Assembly (NCBI GenBank): GCA_050945135.1
Contig: JBMNSJ010000064.1
Location: 1 to 7,812, forward strand
DNA from: WRIS01 sp050945135
Lineage (GTDB): Bacteria > Actinomycetota > Coriobacteriia > Coriobacteriales > Eggerthellaceae
DNA length: 7,812 nt
Reading direction: 5' to 3'
Shown one piece after another: positions 1 to 6,521 of the stretch; position 1 is the first letter of the stretch, and every line of letters starts with the position of its first letter. A program made the position numbers and the translations under genes. The notes beneath the pieces were generated by a model. That model worked only from the letters and a program-made list of their open reading frames with translations. It ran no database searches and was not told where the DNA came from.

Positions 1-366
1 CATAGAATTGCCTTTACGGCAAGGAGTTATAATACATGCACTTCACCTCAGATGCAAGAAAAACATTTGGTGTGCCGACAGGCGGCAATCTCCCCCTCCT
101 GCTCCAGCCAAACAAGGTCTAGACAACTCCCTCACCAAGACCTTCTTCTCAAAACGCGCGCACTTTCACAAAGCATCGTTGTACCGCACAAAACCCTGCG
201 CACTTCTTTTCCACTTACATCTTGCAGCCACAGCAAACAAAGCCACAAATAAACACTGCCATGGATTGAAAGTGCAGTAGTGCGCGACTCTCGCGGCTTT
301 CTCGGAAACATCACACGTAAAAGGCCTGATGGGGAAATACCTCCCGCCTAAACATCGCGCATTTCT

Positions 367-448
367 CGCGATTCGTGCCAGCTCAGGGGTTCGAGCTGAA
401 CCTCGCGCGCGATTCGTACCAACTCAGCAGCTCAAACTGCACGCCGCG
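367..448. repeat. Two imperfect 41-bp tandem repeats
   Basis: Two adjacent units, 367-407 and 408-448, both begin CGCGATTCGT and share 31 of 41 positions by direct comparison. Each can form a small hairpin: AGCTC (380-384) with GAGCT (393-397) in the first, and GCAG (427-430) with CTGC (437-440) in the second. I see no third full unit. Function unknown; it lies in noncoding sequence. Confidence 0.6.
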
Positions 449-497
449 CACATCCCGCGCTGCCTCGCAATCCCCCACAACACCCGCCCAAAAGGGA

Positions 498-539
498 GCG
501 TCTGCTCCTGAGTAGAGGGATGTTTTCAGGAACAGACGC
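498..539 (-). terminator. Strong inverted repeat, possible second terminator
   Basis: Arms of 14 bases (498-511 and 526-539) pair at 13 of 14 positions around a 14-nt loop. The stem is GC-rich at its base (GCGTCTG with CAGACGC). Read on the minus strand it is followed, after three bases, by a CTTTT stretch, which would suit a back-up terminator for the flavoprotein gene ending at 663. Read on the plus strand no T-run follows. It could instead be a processing site or the end of a small RNA. Confidence 0.4.
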
Positions 540-604
540 CTTAAAGGGAGGGATGTCACAGTCGGCACAAAACTCGCTTACAAAAGCTTGTGCCCCCTTG
601 GTTT

Positions 605-649
605 AAAACTTAGCAAGCCGCAAGCACGAACACCGCAAACTTGCCAAGT
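605..649 (-). terminator. Rho-independent terminator of the flavoprotein gene
   Basis: Arms ACTTAGCAAG (608-617) and CTTGCCAAGT (640-649) pair at nine of ten positions. On the minus strand the hairpin is followed directly by TTTTAAAC. It starts 13 bases past the TAA stop of the minus-strand gene, the expected place for an intrinsic terminator. The stem is only moderately GC-rich and the loop is 22 nt, so strength is uncertain. Confidence 0.6.
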
Positions 650-662
650 GAAACCATAATTC

Positions 663-2447
663 TTACTTGCCGTAGAGACTCTTTACCTCGTCCCAGGCAA
701 CAGGAGTCGTTGGCTTTGCTTCACCATGAATGGCGAACAAAGTTGCATATCTTCCGCCTGTCATGCAGTGACCATTTGAAAGACCGAATGACATTCTCCA
801 GTCGTTATTGCCACAAAGGTCGCCACCGGTAGTTCCAACCGCAAACAATCCAGGGATAGGATCAAGCTCGCCGTCGACAACTTGGTAGTTCTTGTCAACA
901 ACTACACCCGAGTTGATAGCAATAATCTTCACGTGCTGATTAACGCCCCAGTAAGGTGGTGTATCGATAGTCTTCAGATACTTTTTATCCAAGCCAAACT
1001 CGGGGTCTTCGCCTGCGGCGCAATACTCGTTCCACTTAGCAACACTCTCTTTTAGCGCATCAGCAGGAACACCGAGGATGCTTGCCAACTCGTCAAGCGT
1101 ATCGGCTTTGTGCATGTCAGCCATACTTGGCGTGTAATTGGTTACCGCATCGAATTCCTCTTTGGTAACACCTGAATCAGGAATGTATGCCTCAAGCATC
1201 TCGCGAGTTCCAATGCCCTCAATCTTGGTTTCAAACGCATCGTCGAATACGCGTACAAACACACCACGATCTTCTTGATCAGTCAAGACATTAAGGGAGT
1301 TGTGCCACAGGGTCATAGCAATCTCTTCGTTCATGAAGCGCTTGCCCTTCATGTCAAGCGAAAGCAGCGGAACAGCAGAAGTATGCCAGTCGCTAGCGAA
1401 TACGCAATGTAGCTGCTTGCAATGTCCCAGAGGAACGAGGCTTGCACCAGCCTGAATTGCCATCAGGTGACCGTCACCAGCTCTTCCGAGCTGAGCAGCT
1501 TCGAAGTACTCAAGATCTGGATTGAATTTGTTAACCATCGACTGGTTGTTCTCATAGTCTCCAGTTGCCAAAATAACGCCCTTGTTTGCCGTAAACTTGA
1601 TGTAGTCGCCATCCTTCGTCTGACCAACAACACCCGTTACTTTTCCTGAGCCATCCTTAATCAGCTGTACACCAGGGGTGTTATAGAAGAACTCTGCACC
1701 CTCTTCTTCGGCCTTTTTAGCAAGTTTTTTCAGGAAGCCATCATTTCCGTCTTTCCAACCGTGAACAACATAGAGCAGTTCCATTTCGGTATCAGTCGAC
1801 TGGATAGCATCGCCTTCGGTGAGGTCAACGCCCTCAGTGATCCAGGTTTCATCAGCTGGCGAACCAACTTTTTCAGCCCACTTGTCAATGAAGAACGCGG
1901 TTTCGCCTGAATGGGCAGTATAGAAGCTCAGCAAATCCCAATTCAAACGATAACTGTTGTTTGCGCGAAGGCTCTGTTGCCATTTTAGAATGTCAACGGG
2001 GTTAGAGGCTTCTTGCACCAAGCCTGCAGAATAGTGACCATTAGCAGAAGCTTCTGGCTCTTTTTGCAAACAAGCAACGGTAACGCCTTCATCAAGTGCG
2101 GTCAGTACCGCAGGAACACCCGCGACGCCTGCTCCAACAACTACGATGTCATAGGTTTTTTCATCAGCGAAATCTGTAATAGGTTCCACAACTGCAAGAG
2201 ATGCCTCATAGTCGCGACTATCGACCATGCTGGCATACTCCGTTGTTGCACTTCCCGAAGAAGAACTACTACTCGAACTACTACCGCCCGAGGATGAGCA
2301 ACCGATGAGACCCGCACCCGCGGCGCCTACGCCAACCGCTGCAACACCAACGGCTCCCGCTCCCTTGAGGAATGAACGTCTTGAAAGCTTGCTTTGTGGC
2401 TCCTCAGCGCTTTGTGACGGAATTCCCCTATTCTCTTTCTTTGCCAT
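663..2447 (-). CDS. Tat-exported lipoprotein flavoprotein (FAD-binding fumarate-reductase superfamily)
   Basis: Protein of 594 residues. A twin-arginine motif SRRSFLK (R23, R24), a Gly/Ala/Val-rich hydrophobic stretch and a lipobox LIGC (47-50) mark it as a Tat-exported lipoprotein, anchored by C50 on the outer face of the membrane. A Ser/Gly-rich linker (51-66) follows. The FAD-binding site is seen as YDIVVVGAGVAGV (dinucleotide motif G105-x-G107-x-x-G110), with a second FAD segment GVILATGDYENN and a C-terminal one PIPGLFAVGTTGGDLCGNN near 525-550. GKRFMNEE (about 368-375) is typical of the flavocytochrome c/fumarate reductase family. There is no haem CxxCH motif and no obvious FMN-binding domain, so electrons must come from a partner not seen here. 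Such enzymes usually reduce organic acceptors in anaerobic respiration; the substrate cannot be read from sequence. An in-frame ATG at 2477 would add ten residues, but AGGAG five bases before the 2447 ATG favours the shorter form. It is divergent from the LuxR-type gene. Confidence 0.9.
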   Translation of the reverse strand: MAKKENRGIPSQSAEEPQSKLSRRSFLKGAGAVGVAAVGVGAAGAGLIGCSSSGGSSSSSSSSSGSATTEYASMVDSRDYEASLAVVEPITDFADEKTYDIVVVGAGVAGVPAVLTALDEGVTVACLQKEPEASANGHYSAGLVQEASNPVDILKWQQSLRANNSYRLNWDLLSFYTAHSGETAFFIDKWAEKVGSPADETWITEGVDLTEGDAIQSTDTEMELLYVVHGWKDGNDGFLKKLAKKAEEEGAEFFYNTPGVQLIKDGSGKVTGVVGQTKDGDYIKFTANKGVILATGDYENNQSMVNKFNPDLEYFEAAQLGRAGDGHLMAIQAGASLVPLGHCKQLHCVFASDWHTSAVPLLSLDMKGKRFMNEEIAMTLWHNSLNVLTDQEDRGVFVRVFDDAFETKIEGIGTREMLEAYIPDSGVTKEEFDAVTNYTPSMADMHKADTLDELASILGVPADALKESVAKWNEYCAAGEDPEFGLDKKYLKTIDTPPYWGVNQHVKIIAINSGVVVDKNYQVVDGELDPIPGLFAVGTTGGDLCGNNDWRMSFGLSNGHCMTGGRYATLFAIHGEAKPTTPVAWDEVKSLYGK

Positions 2448-2452
2448 AATCT

Positions 2453-2457
2453 CTCCT
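2453..2457 (-). promoter_or_regulatory. Ribosome binding site deciding the flavoprotein start
   Basis: On the minus strand AGGAG lies five bases before the ATG at 2447, in the context GAGAGGAGAGATT. The alternative in-frame ATG at 2477 has only GGGAG directly touching it, too close to serve, and it lies inside a hairpin stem. This favours 2447 as the true start. Confidence 0.75.
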
Positions 2458-2463
2458 CTCTCG

Positions 2464-2490
2464 AAAAACCCACTCATCTCCCATGAGTGG
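2464..2490 (-). promoter_or_regulatory. Terminator-like hairpin in the flavoprotein leader
   Basis: Read on the minus strand, CCACTCAT (2483-2490) and ATGAGTGG (2470-2477) form a perfect 8-bp stem with a 5-nt loop, followed by GTTTTT (2464-2469). This is an intrinsic-terminator layout only 16 bases before the start codon at 2447, so it may attenuate transcription of the gene or shield its ribosome binding site. A weaker hairpin, GGAAG with CTTCC (2501-2518), sits just upstream in the leader. I cannot show an alternative antiterminator pairing. The stem is short, so chance is possible. Confidence 0.4.
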
Positions 2491-2681
2491 CTTCATTAAA
2501 GGAAGGTTGTTCGCTTCCCTCCGAACTCGATTAGACCCCCAATTCGGCAAAATAGCATCATCCTGGCAGCAGTTAATCAGCAAAAAGGGCAATATACTCC
2601 TTTTAGGGTTAGACTAATTTCCTACTACTTTAGTATGCTTCTCTCTAAGGATTCACTCGAAAGAAGATGTGAGGGTTTGGG
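2491..2681. promoter_or_regulatory. Divergent promoter/operator region
   Basis: This stretch must hold the promoters of both divergent genes. A plus-strand candidate for the regulator gene is TTAGAC (2609-2614), 16 bases, then TAGTAT (2631-2636); neither hexamer is consensus. On the minus strand TATATT (2591-2596) is a possible -10 with no good -35. Two dyads could be operator sites: TTAGACTAA (2609-2617, overlapping the candidate -35) and AAAAGG with CCTTTT (2583-2604, around the minus-strand -10 candidate). TTAGAC also occurs at 2531-2536. Assignments are tentative. Confidence 0.4.
2671..2675 (+). promoter_or_regulatory. Ribosome binding site of the LuxR-type gene
   Basis: GAGGG lies six bases before the ATG at 2682. 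An ATG at 2667 is followed at once by TGA and cannot be the start. Confidence 0.65.
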
Positions 2682-4199
2682 ATGTCTGAGCATTTCGGCT
2701 CAAATAAACTTCCGGGGATTGAAAGCAATCATCGGCAGCGAATCATTTCGAAGTTCAAAGATGAGATTCTTTCTTATCCAGAGCTCTCTGTGGGCTTTAG
2801 TCTCTTCTGGATATGGCTCTGGATTGTGTTCCAAAACGACCTCCTTACCTCTACGCTCCACTTTGAATCACCCTATATTCCTCCGTGGACAGTTCCTCTT
2901 CTTGCGTACGCGTTTGGCTTTTTTGTATTAGGTGGTTTATTCCGTCAAAAGCGAATCGTGCCACACGGAAAGATTTATCTTTTTGCCATTGTTTTCTGCA
3001 TGACCGCTGGGGCCCTCATTCTTACTGTTTTCGGCGTTTGGGAGCATGAAGAAACCACGCTGCTTCGATTGGTCTCGCTGATCTGTGGCTTCCTCATGGG
3101 TCTTGGAACCGCTGGCCTCCACGTTGAATGGGGGCGTGTTTTTGGAAGCAGAGGCGTGCATGCAATCATCATTCATGGCATTGCAGGTACCTTAGGTGCA
3201 GCAATTCTCTATAGCTTGCTGCAATTACTCCCACCACTCATGACCTGCATCTGGGCGATTTGCATACCATCTTTGTGCATGTTGTCGCTGCAAAAAACCT
3301 TGCGTGCAAATCCGCGTCTGCACAAATATGGCGCTAAAGCGACCCTCTACATACCCTGGAAGTTTATCGTCACTTCGTTAATTCACGGAGTATCGTTTGG
3401 CGCGATGTGGACAGTTTTGATGTATGTGCAGCATGAAGGCTCCTTCATGACCATTAATGCACTCAGCTTCGCAGTATCGGCAATCGCCGTTTTTGTGTCG
3501 GCTTTGCTGTTCCGCATGAATTTCAACCATCTTATTTATCACGTTGCCTTCCCCATAATGGCTTTAAGCTATGCCATGCTTGCCATTCTTGGCGGTTCCG
3601 TAATTGTGGGTAGCACGCTCAACTCAATCGGCGTTCATTTCCTCTCTTTGCTGCTGTGGACACTGTGCGTATACCTCATAAAAAATCAGGGCATTTCGGC
3701 AAATTGGGTTTTCACCTGGACAACAGGGTCCTACATTTTGGGGCAAGCTTTAGGGGCATTGCTTGGAACTTTCTCTCTTGTGTATTCCGATAGCCAGCCT
3801 GACGGGCTGTTCATTCTCGCGATTATTATGGTGTTCATCATTTTGGCCAGCGCTTTGTTCATGGTTAACAACAACAACTTGAAAGAGGGTTGGGGTTTGG
3901 TGAAGCCAGGCGAAGACGAAACCAAGGTCGATGGCCTCGAGCTTGCCTGCGATTTGATTAGCAAGGAGTACAGTCTTACCGCGCGGGAGAGGGATATTTT
4001 GAGCTTGCTGGCACGTGGGCGCAACCGAACCTTTATCAGCCAAGAGCTTATTATTGCCGAGAACACCATAAAGACTCACATCAGGAACATCTACCAAAAA
4101 ACTAACGTTCATTCTCAGCAAGAGCTTATGAGCTTAGTCGACAAGAAGGTCAAGCTGTTTACAGGCGAAGATGCGAACGTGCCCACTACTGCGTTCTAG
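2682..4199 (+). CDS. Membrane-bound LuxR-family transcriptional regulator
   Basis: Protein of 505 residues. About twelve hydrophobic segments span residues 36-400 (for example FSLFWIWLWIVF, FILAIIMVFIILASALFMV), an MFS-like membrane part acting as the probable sensor. A short linker leads to a C-terminal LuxR/GerE helix-turn-helix at about 431-486: SLTARERDILSLLARG, then a recognition region with ENTIKTHIRNIYQKTNV, all close to the family pattern. No receiver domain or autoinducer-binding domain is seen, so this is neither a classical two-component nor a quorum-sensing LuxR. The start at 2682 has GAGGG six bases upstream. It is transcribed away from the flavoprotein gene across 234 bp; in Eggerthellaceae such regulators commonly sit next to the reductase they control, so induction of that gene by its substrate is the natural guess. 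No clear terminator follows. The ligand is unknown. Confidence 0.9.
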   Translation: MSEHFGSNKLPGIESNHRQRIISKFKDEILSYPELSVGFSLFWIWLWIVFQNDLLTSTLHFESPYIPPWTVPLLAYAFGFFVLGGLFRQKRIVPHGKIYLFAIVFCMTAGALILTVFGVWEHEETTLLRLVSLICGFLMGLGTAGLHVEWGRVFGSRGVHAIIIHGIAGTLGAAILYSLLQLLPPLMTCIWAICIPSLCMLSLQKTLRANPRLHKYGAKATLYIPWKFIVTSLIHGVSFGAMWTVLMYVQHEGSFMTINALSFAVSAIAVFVSALLFRMNFNHLIYHVAFPIMALSYAMLAILGGSVIVGSTLNSIGVHFLSLLLWTLCVYLIKNQGISANWVFTWTTGSYILGQALGALLGTFSLVYSDSQPDGLFILAIIMVFIILASALFMVNNNNLKEGWGLVKPGEDETKVDGLELACDLISKEYSLTARERDILSLLARGRNRTFISQELIIAENTIKTHIRNIYQKTNVHSQQELMSLVDKKVKLFTGEDANVPTTAF

Positions 4200-4261
4200 T
4201 CTTAACGTGAATGAATTCTCGGTTGCTGTTGTGTAAATCCGGCGCTTTGGCTCACATCCTC

Positions 4262-4267
4262 TATAAT
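4262..4267 (+). promoter_or_regulatory. -10 box of the flippase-like gene
   Basis: A perfect TATAAT lies 82 bases before the ATG at 4350. No convincing -35 is seen at 16-18 bases; the nearest resemblance, TTGGCT at 4247-4252, is too close. If used, it gives a leader of roughly 75 nt and makes the gene independent of the LuxR-type gene upstream. The leader contains TCGAGCAA twice (4296-4303 and 4330-4337); their meaning is unknown. Confidence 0.4.
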
Positions 4268-4349
4268 CTGAAACGAACGACAGTGGCATATTTACTCGAG
4301 CAAGCATAAATAGACCGACGATTCCCTAATCGAGCAACGAAGTTTGGCG

Positions 4350-5876
4350 ATGAGCAACAACGACAAAGACAACACTCCCCTCAATCAGGCTGAGCAAACA
4401 ACGCGGCGCACCCGATCGACCGCGCAGAAAACTCGCAAGCCAAATTTCATCATGCGCACAATCAACGGCTGGTTTAACCGACTTTTTGGAGCAGTACATG
4501 ATGGTTCGTTTAGCGAACAGGAAGAGCTTTATGCCTCCAACCGCACGAAACGTGATTACATTTGGAACACGATAGGCATTGGCTCGTTCGGGATGTCCTT
4601 CCCGATACTCACCGTAGTGGTTACGCAGCTGGTAGGGGTAGAGCAAGCGGGTATGTTCTCGATGGCATTCGTGGTTGGCTTACTGCTTATGATTGTTGCT
4701 AATTACGGCTTGCGTTCTTACCAGGTATCCGACATTACCGAATCGCACTCTTTCAACGATTATCAGGTAAATCGCTTTATCACCTGCGCCATCATGCTGA
4801 TTGCTGGAGCGCTGTATTGCGTAATTCGGGGATACGGCGAAGAGATGTTTGTCATCAGTATGGGCGTTTACATTTTCAAGATGGTAGATGGGTTAGCTGA
4901 TGTGTACGAAGGTCGTCTCCAGCAAGTTAATAAGCTCTATCTAGCAGGCATCTCGCAAACAATTCGCTCGGTTCTTGTCCTAATCATCTTCAGCCTGGTG
5001 CTCCTCATTACGCGCAACCTAAGTATCGCATGTGTCGCCATGGCAATCACGGCAGTACTAACTCTTGTTATTGTGACTGTTCCTCTCGCGCTTCTTGAAA
5101 CGCCCAAATCGCCAAAGCTAAATCGCTTCAGCATAAAAGAGCTTTTCAAGCAGGGGTTCACGGTGTTTATCGCGTTGTTTATGTATGCGCTTATCGATAG
5201 CATGCCAAAGTTTGTCATCGAATCCATGCTGAGTTACGACGATCAGCTTTACTTCAACGCCCTCTATTTCCCCGCAGAAGGCATCCTTCTCACCATCGGA
5301 CTGGTATACAAGCCGCAGCTTGTTCGCTTTGCGAAGTTCTGGGCCGACAAAACAACTCGAAAGCGCTTTGACCTAATGATTGTGGCGGTAATAGCTGCGA
5401 TTCTCGTGCTCACTCTCGTCATGATTTTCCTGATGGGTTGGATTGGGCTACCGGTAATGAGCTTCCTTTACGGCGTCGATTTCGAGCAATTCCGATCGCT
5501 GTGTTTTATCATGCTGGCGGCGGGAGGCGTTATCGCGTCAATCGATTTTCTTTACAGCATTATTACCGTGCTCAGACGACAAAAAGAGGTACTGAAGCTT
5601 TATGTAATCACCTTCGGATTTTCGCTTTTTGTTCCCGTTCTTCTTGCTAGCCAAACAGGCTTGCCTGGCGTCGTTGTGGGCTATCTCATTGTGATGGCAA
5701 TTCTGTTCGTTCTTCTGATTTGGGAGTACATGAATATTCGCAGGAGTTACTCCGAGAAAGATGCGGCACTTCTTGCTGAAGAAATCACCCACAAGCGTCC
5801 AAGCGAAATTCGTGCCGAGCGAGAACGCCTAAAATCTCATCGTGGACGTGGCGTTAGCAAGGACAAAGACAAGTAG
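4350..5876 (+). CDS. Polysaccharide flippase-like membrane protein (MOP superfamily)
   Basis: Protein of 508 residues. A charged, hydrophilic N-terminus of about 70 residues (with TTRRTRSTAQKTRK) precedes some twelve predicted membrane helices, and a basic C-terminal tail ends SHRGRGVSKDKDK. The region ALIDSMPKFVIESMLSYDD followed by LYFNALYFP resembles the mid-protein signature of Wzx/RfbX-type polysaccharide transporters (typically a Ser-x-Pro-Lys/Arg-[FY]-x-Ile pattern ahead of the next helix pair), which flip lipid-linked sugar units across the membrane; length and topology fit. The identification rests on this resemblance, so a related MATE-type exporter is possible. An in-frame TTG at 4344 would add two residues; the ATG at 4350 is chosen, with a weak GAAG at 4339-4342. 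No glycosyltransferase, polymerase or sugar-nucleotide gene adjoins it. It is 150 bp downstream of the LuxR-type gene with its own -10 box. Confidence 0.75.
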   Translation: MSNNDKDNTPLNQAEQTTRRTRSTAQKTRKPNFIMRTINGWFNRLFGAVHDGSFSEQEELYASNRTKRDYIWNTIGIGSFGMSFPILTVVVTQLVGVEQAGMFSMAFVVGLLLMIVANYGLRSYQVSDITESHSFNDYQVNRFITCAIMLIAGALYCVIRGYGEEMFVISMGVYIFKMVDGLADVYEGRLQQVNKLYLAGISQTIRSVLVLIIFSLVLLITRNLSIACVAMAITAVLTLVIVTVPLALLETPKSPKLNRFSIKELFKQGFTVFIALFMYALIDSMPKFVIESMLSYDDQLYFNALYFPAEGILLTIGLVYKPQLVRFAKFWADKTTRKRFDLMIVAVIAAILVLTLVMIFLMGWIGLPVMSFLYGVDFEQFRSLCFIMLAAGGVIASIDFLYSIITVLRRQKEVLKLYVITFGFSLFVPVLLASQTGLPGVVVGYLIVMAILFVLLIWEYMNIRRSYSEKDAALLAEEITHKRPSEIRAERERLKSHRGRGVSKDKDK

Positions 5877-5906
5877 GCTAAAGCGACTATTCTGCATGCC
5901 TCATTT

Positions 5907-5924
5907 AGCAAAAACAATTTTGCT
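5907..5924. terminator. Weak hairpin after the flippase-like gene
   Basis: AGCAAAA and TTTTGCT form a perfect 7-bp stem with an ACAA loop, 30 bases past the TAG stop. A competing pairing joins GCTAAA (5877-5882) to TTTAGC (5904-5909), which is followed by AAAAA. The first hairpin carries T residues in its 3' arm and not after it, so terminator activity is doubtful. Confidence 0.3.
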
Positions 5925-6108
5925 TGACCAGTCTATCTGAGTGATTTCGCAAGTCCGAAGAAAGAAACCCGACCACGGCGCGAATGCTTGCTCGGATGTT
6001 CGAATGACTCAGCTTTGAAGCAGGAGCCCATAAACCACCTTTTCATCTGGCATTATAAATCCAGCTTATGCTCATGTTAATTCATTTCTAAGTAGGGACT
6101 GACAAATC

Positions 6109-6250
6109 CGCATCCGTGATCGCCGCCAAGGAGAAAATTTGGCCGACAACGTTTAGTCTGCATGAGATTGAAGGTTCTGCCCGGATTTTCTGCGAACGAA
6201 AGAGTGCTTGCATATAGAAATCCCAGGTGACACAAATTCGACGACTAAGG
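6109..6250 (+). repeat. 142-bp direct repeat, left copy
   Basis: Matches 7671-7812 at 141 of 142 positions with a fixed offset of 1562; the one difference is G at 6133 against A at 7695. Similarity starts abruptly at CGCATCCGTG: the bases before it (ACAAATC and TATTCTT) do not align. The right end of the repeat is not known, because the second copy is cut by the window edge. Confidence 0.95.
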
Positions 6251-6313
6251 CAGAAGGGCCTGCGAGCGCCAATTGGCGGTTTCAAGCGGGCATAACCTTC
6301 AATCTGATGCAGA
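6157..6313. repeat. 27-bp inverted repeat with a 103-nt spacer
   Basis: The left arm (6157-6183) and right arm (6287-6313) are reverse complements at 25 of 27 positions. The core GATTGAAGGTT faces AACCTTCAATC. The left arm lies inside the 142-bp direct repeat, so the second copy also has it at 7719-7745. Transcribed RNA could form a long hairpin, or the arms could be recombinase-recognised ends. I do not recognise a named element. Confidence 0.85.
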
Positions 6314-6508
6314 ATCCTCGCATCCAGCAAGGATTTGCTCCCCTCTCGCCTAGACGCCCTAACGTACCAGCTCCCGCAAACAAGGTCTTCGAAATTCTTT
6401 AGGGTAAAGTTCACTCAAAATGTTAAGAGAATCCCCATCAAGCTACGGTTCACAACGCATCGCCAGCTTTCGTACCTCAAGTTGAAAAAAATACTGCTAG
6501 AACCTCAG

Positions 6509-6520
6509 AGGGTTTTCCCT
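6509..6520 (+). promoter_or_regulatory. Small hairpin over the putative ribosome binding site
   Basis: AGGG (6509-6512), TTTT, CCCT (6517-6520) form a 4-bp stem that would cover most of the AGAGGG used for the GTG start at 6522. If that start is real, translation may be restrained; the stem is short and may be chance. Confidence 0.25.
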
Positions 6521-6521
6521 G

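Larger units (their letters stand above)
1..604. other. Gene-free region with small repeats and hairpins
   Basis: I see no convincing gene here. Two plus-strand frames stay open from the left edge to about 252 and 280, and others lie further in, but none has a ribosome binding site or a recognisable domain, and their translations are rich in Cys, His, Arg and Ser, as out-of-frame or noncoding DNA tends to be. The stretch holds a 41-bp imperfect tandem repeat (367-448) and a strong inverted repeat (498-539), listed separately. A TATAAT hexamer at 28-33 has no good -35 partner. The region lies downstream of the minus-strand flavoprotein gene, past its likely terminator. Confidence 0.55.
5925..6521. 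other. Gene-free region carrying the left repeat
   Basis: Nearly 600 bases lie between the flippase-like gene and the nuclease-like gene. I see no convincing gene. A 108-codon minus-strand frame (6088-6414) and short plus-strand frames lack ribosome binding sites and overlap the repeat structures. The stretch holds the left direct repeat (6109-6250), the 27-bp inverted repeat (6157-6313) and a perfect 12-bp palindrome CGCCAATTGGCG (6267-6278) between its arms. No clear promoter for the gene at 6522 was found. Confidence 0.5.

Noticed and set aside
28..33. TATAAT as a promoter near the left edge
   Set aside because: The nearest TTG-like -35 is 14 bases away and no gene follows it.
108..120. 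12-mer CAAACAAGGTCT shared with 6378-6389, suggesting a third element copy
   Set aside because: Flanks do not align convincingly, and a few shared 12-mers are expected by chance in a window this long.
8..280. Plus-strand open frame of 90 codons at the left edge
   Set aside because: It needs a TTG start without a ribosome binding site, overlaps another open frame, and its translation has no recognisable features.
380..400. GGTTCGA resembling a tRNA T-arm
   Set aside because: The flanking bases do not make the 5-bp T-stem, and no acceptor, anticodon or D-arm can be placed around it.
367..448. Possible CRISPR array
   Set aside because: There are only two directly adjoining degenerate units, with no spacers and no cas genes.
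2430..2496. A 22-codon leader frame (ATG at 2496) overlapping the flavoprotein start
   Set aside because: It has no ribosome binding site and no run of a single amino acid codon that would suit a leader peptide.
6088..6414. Minus-strand frame of 108 codons over the left repeat
   Set aside because: No ribosome binding site or domain is seen, and the frame is not kept in the second repeat copy.
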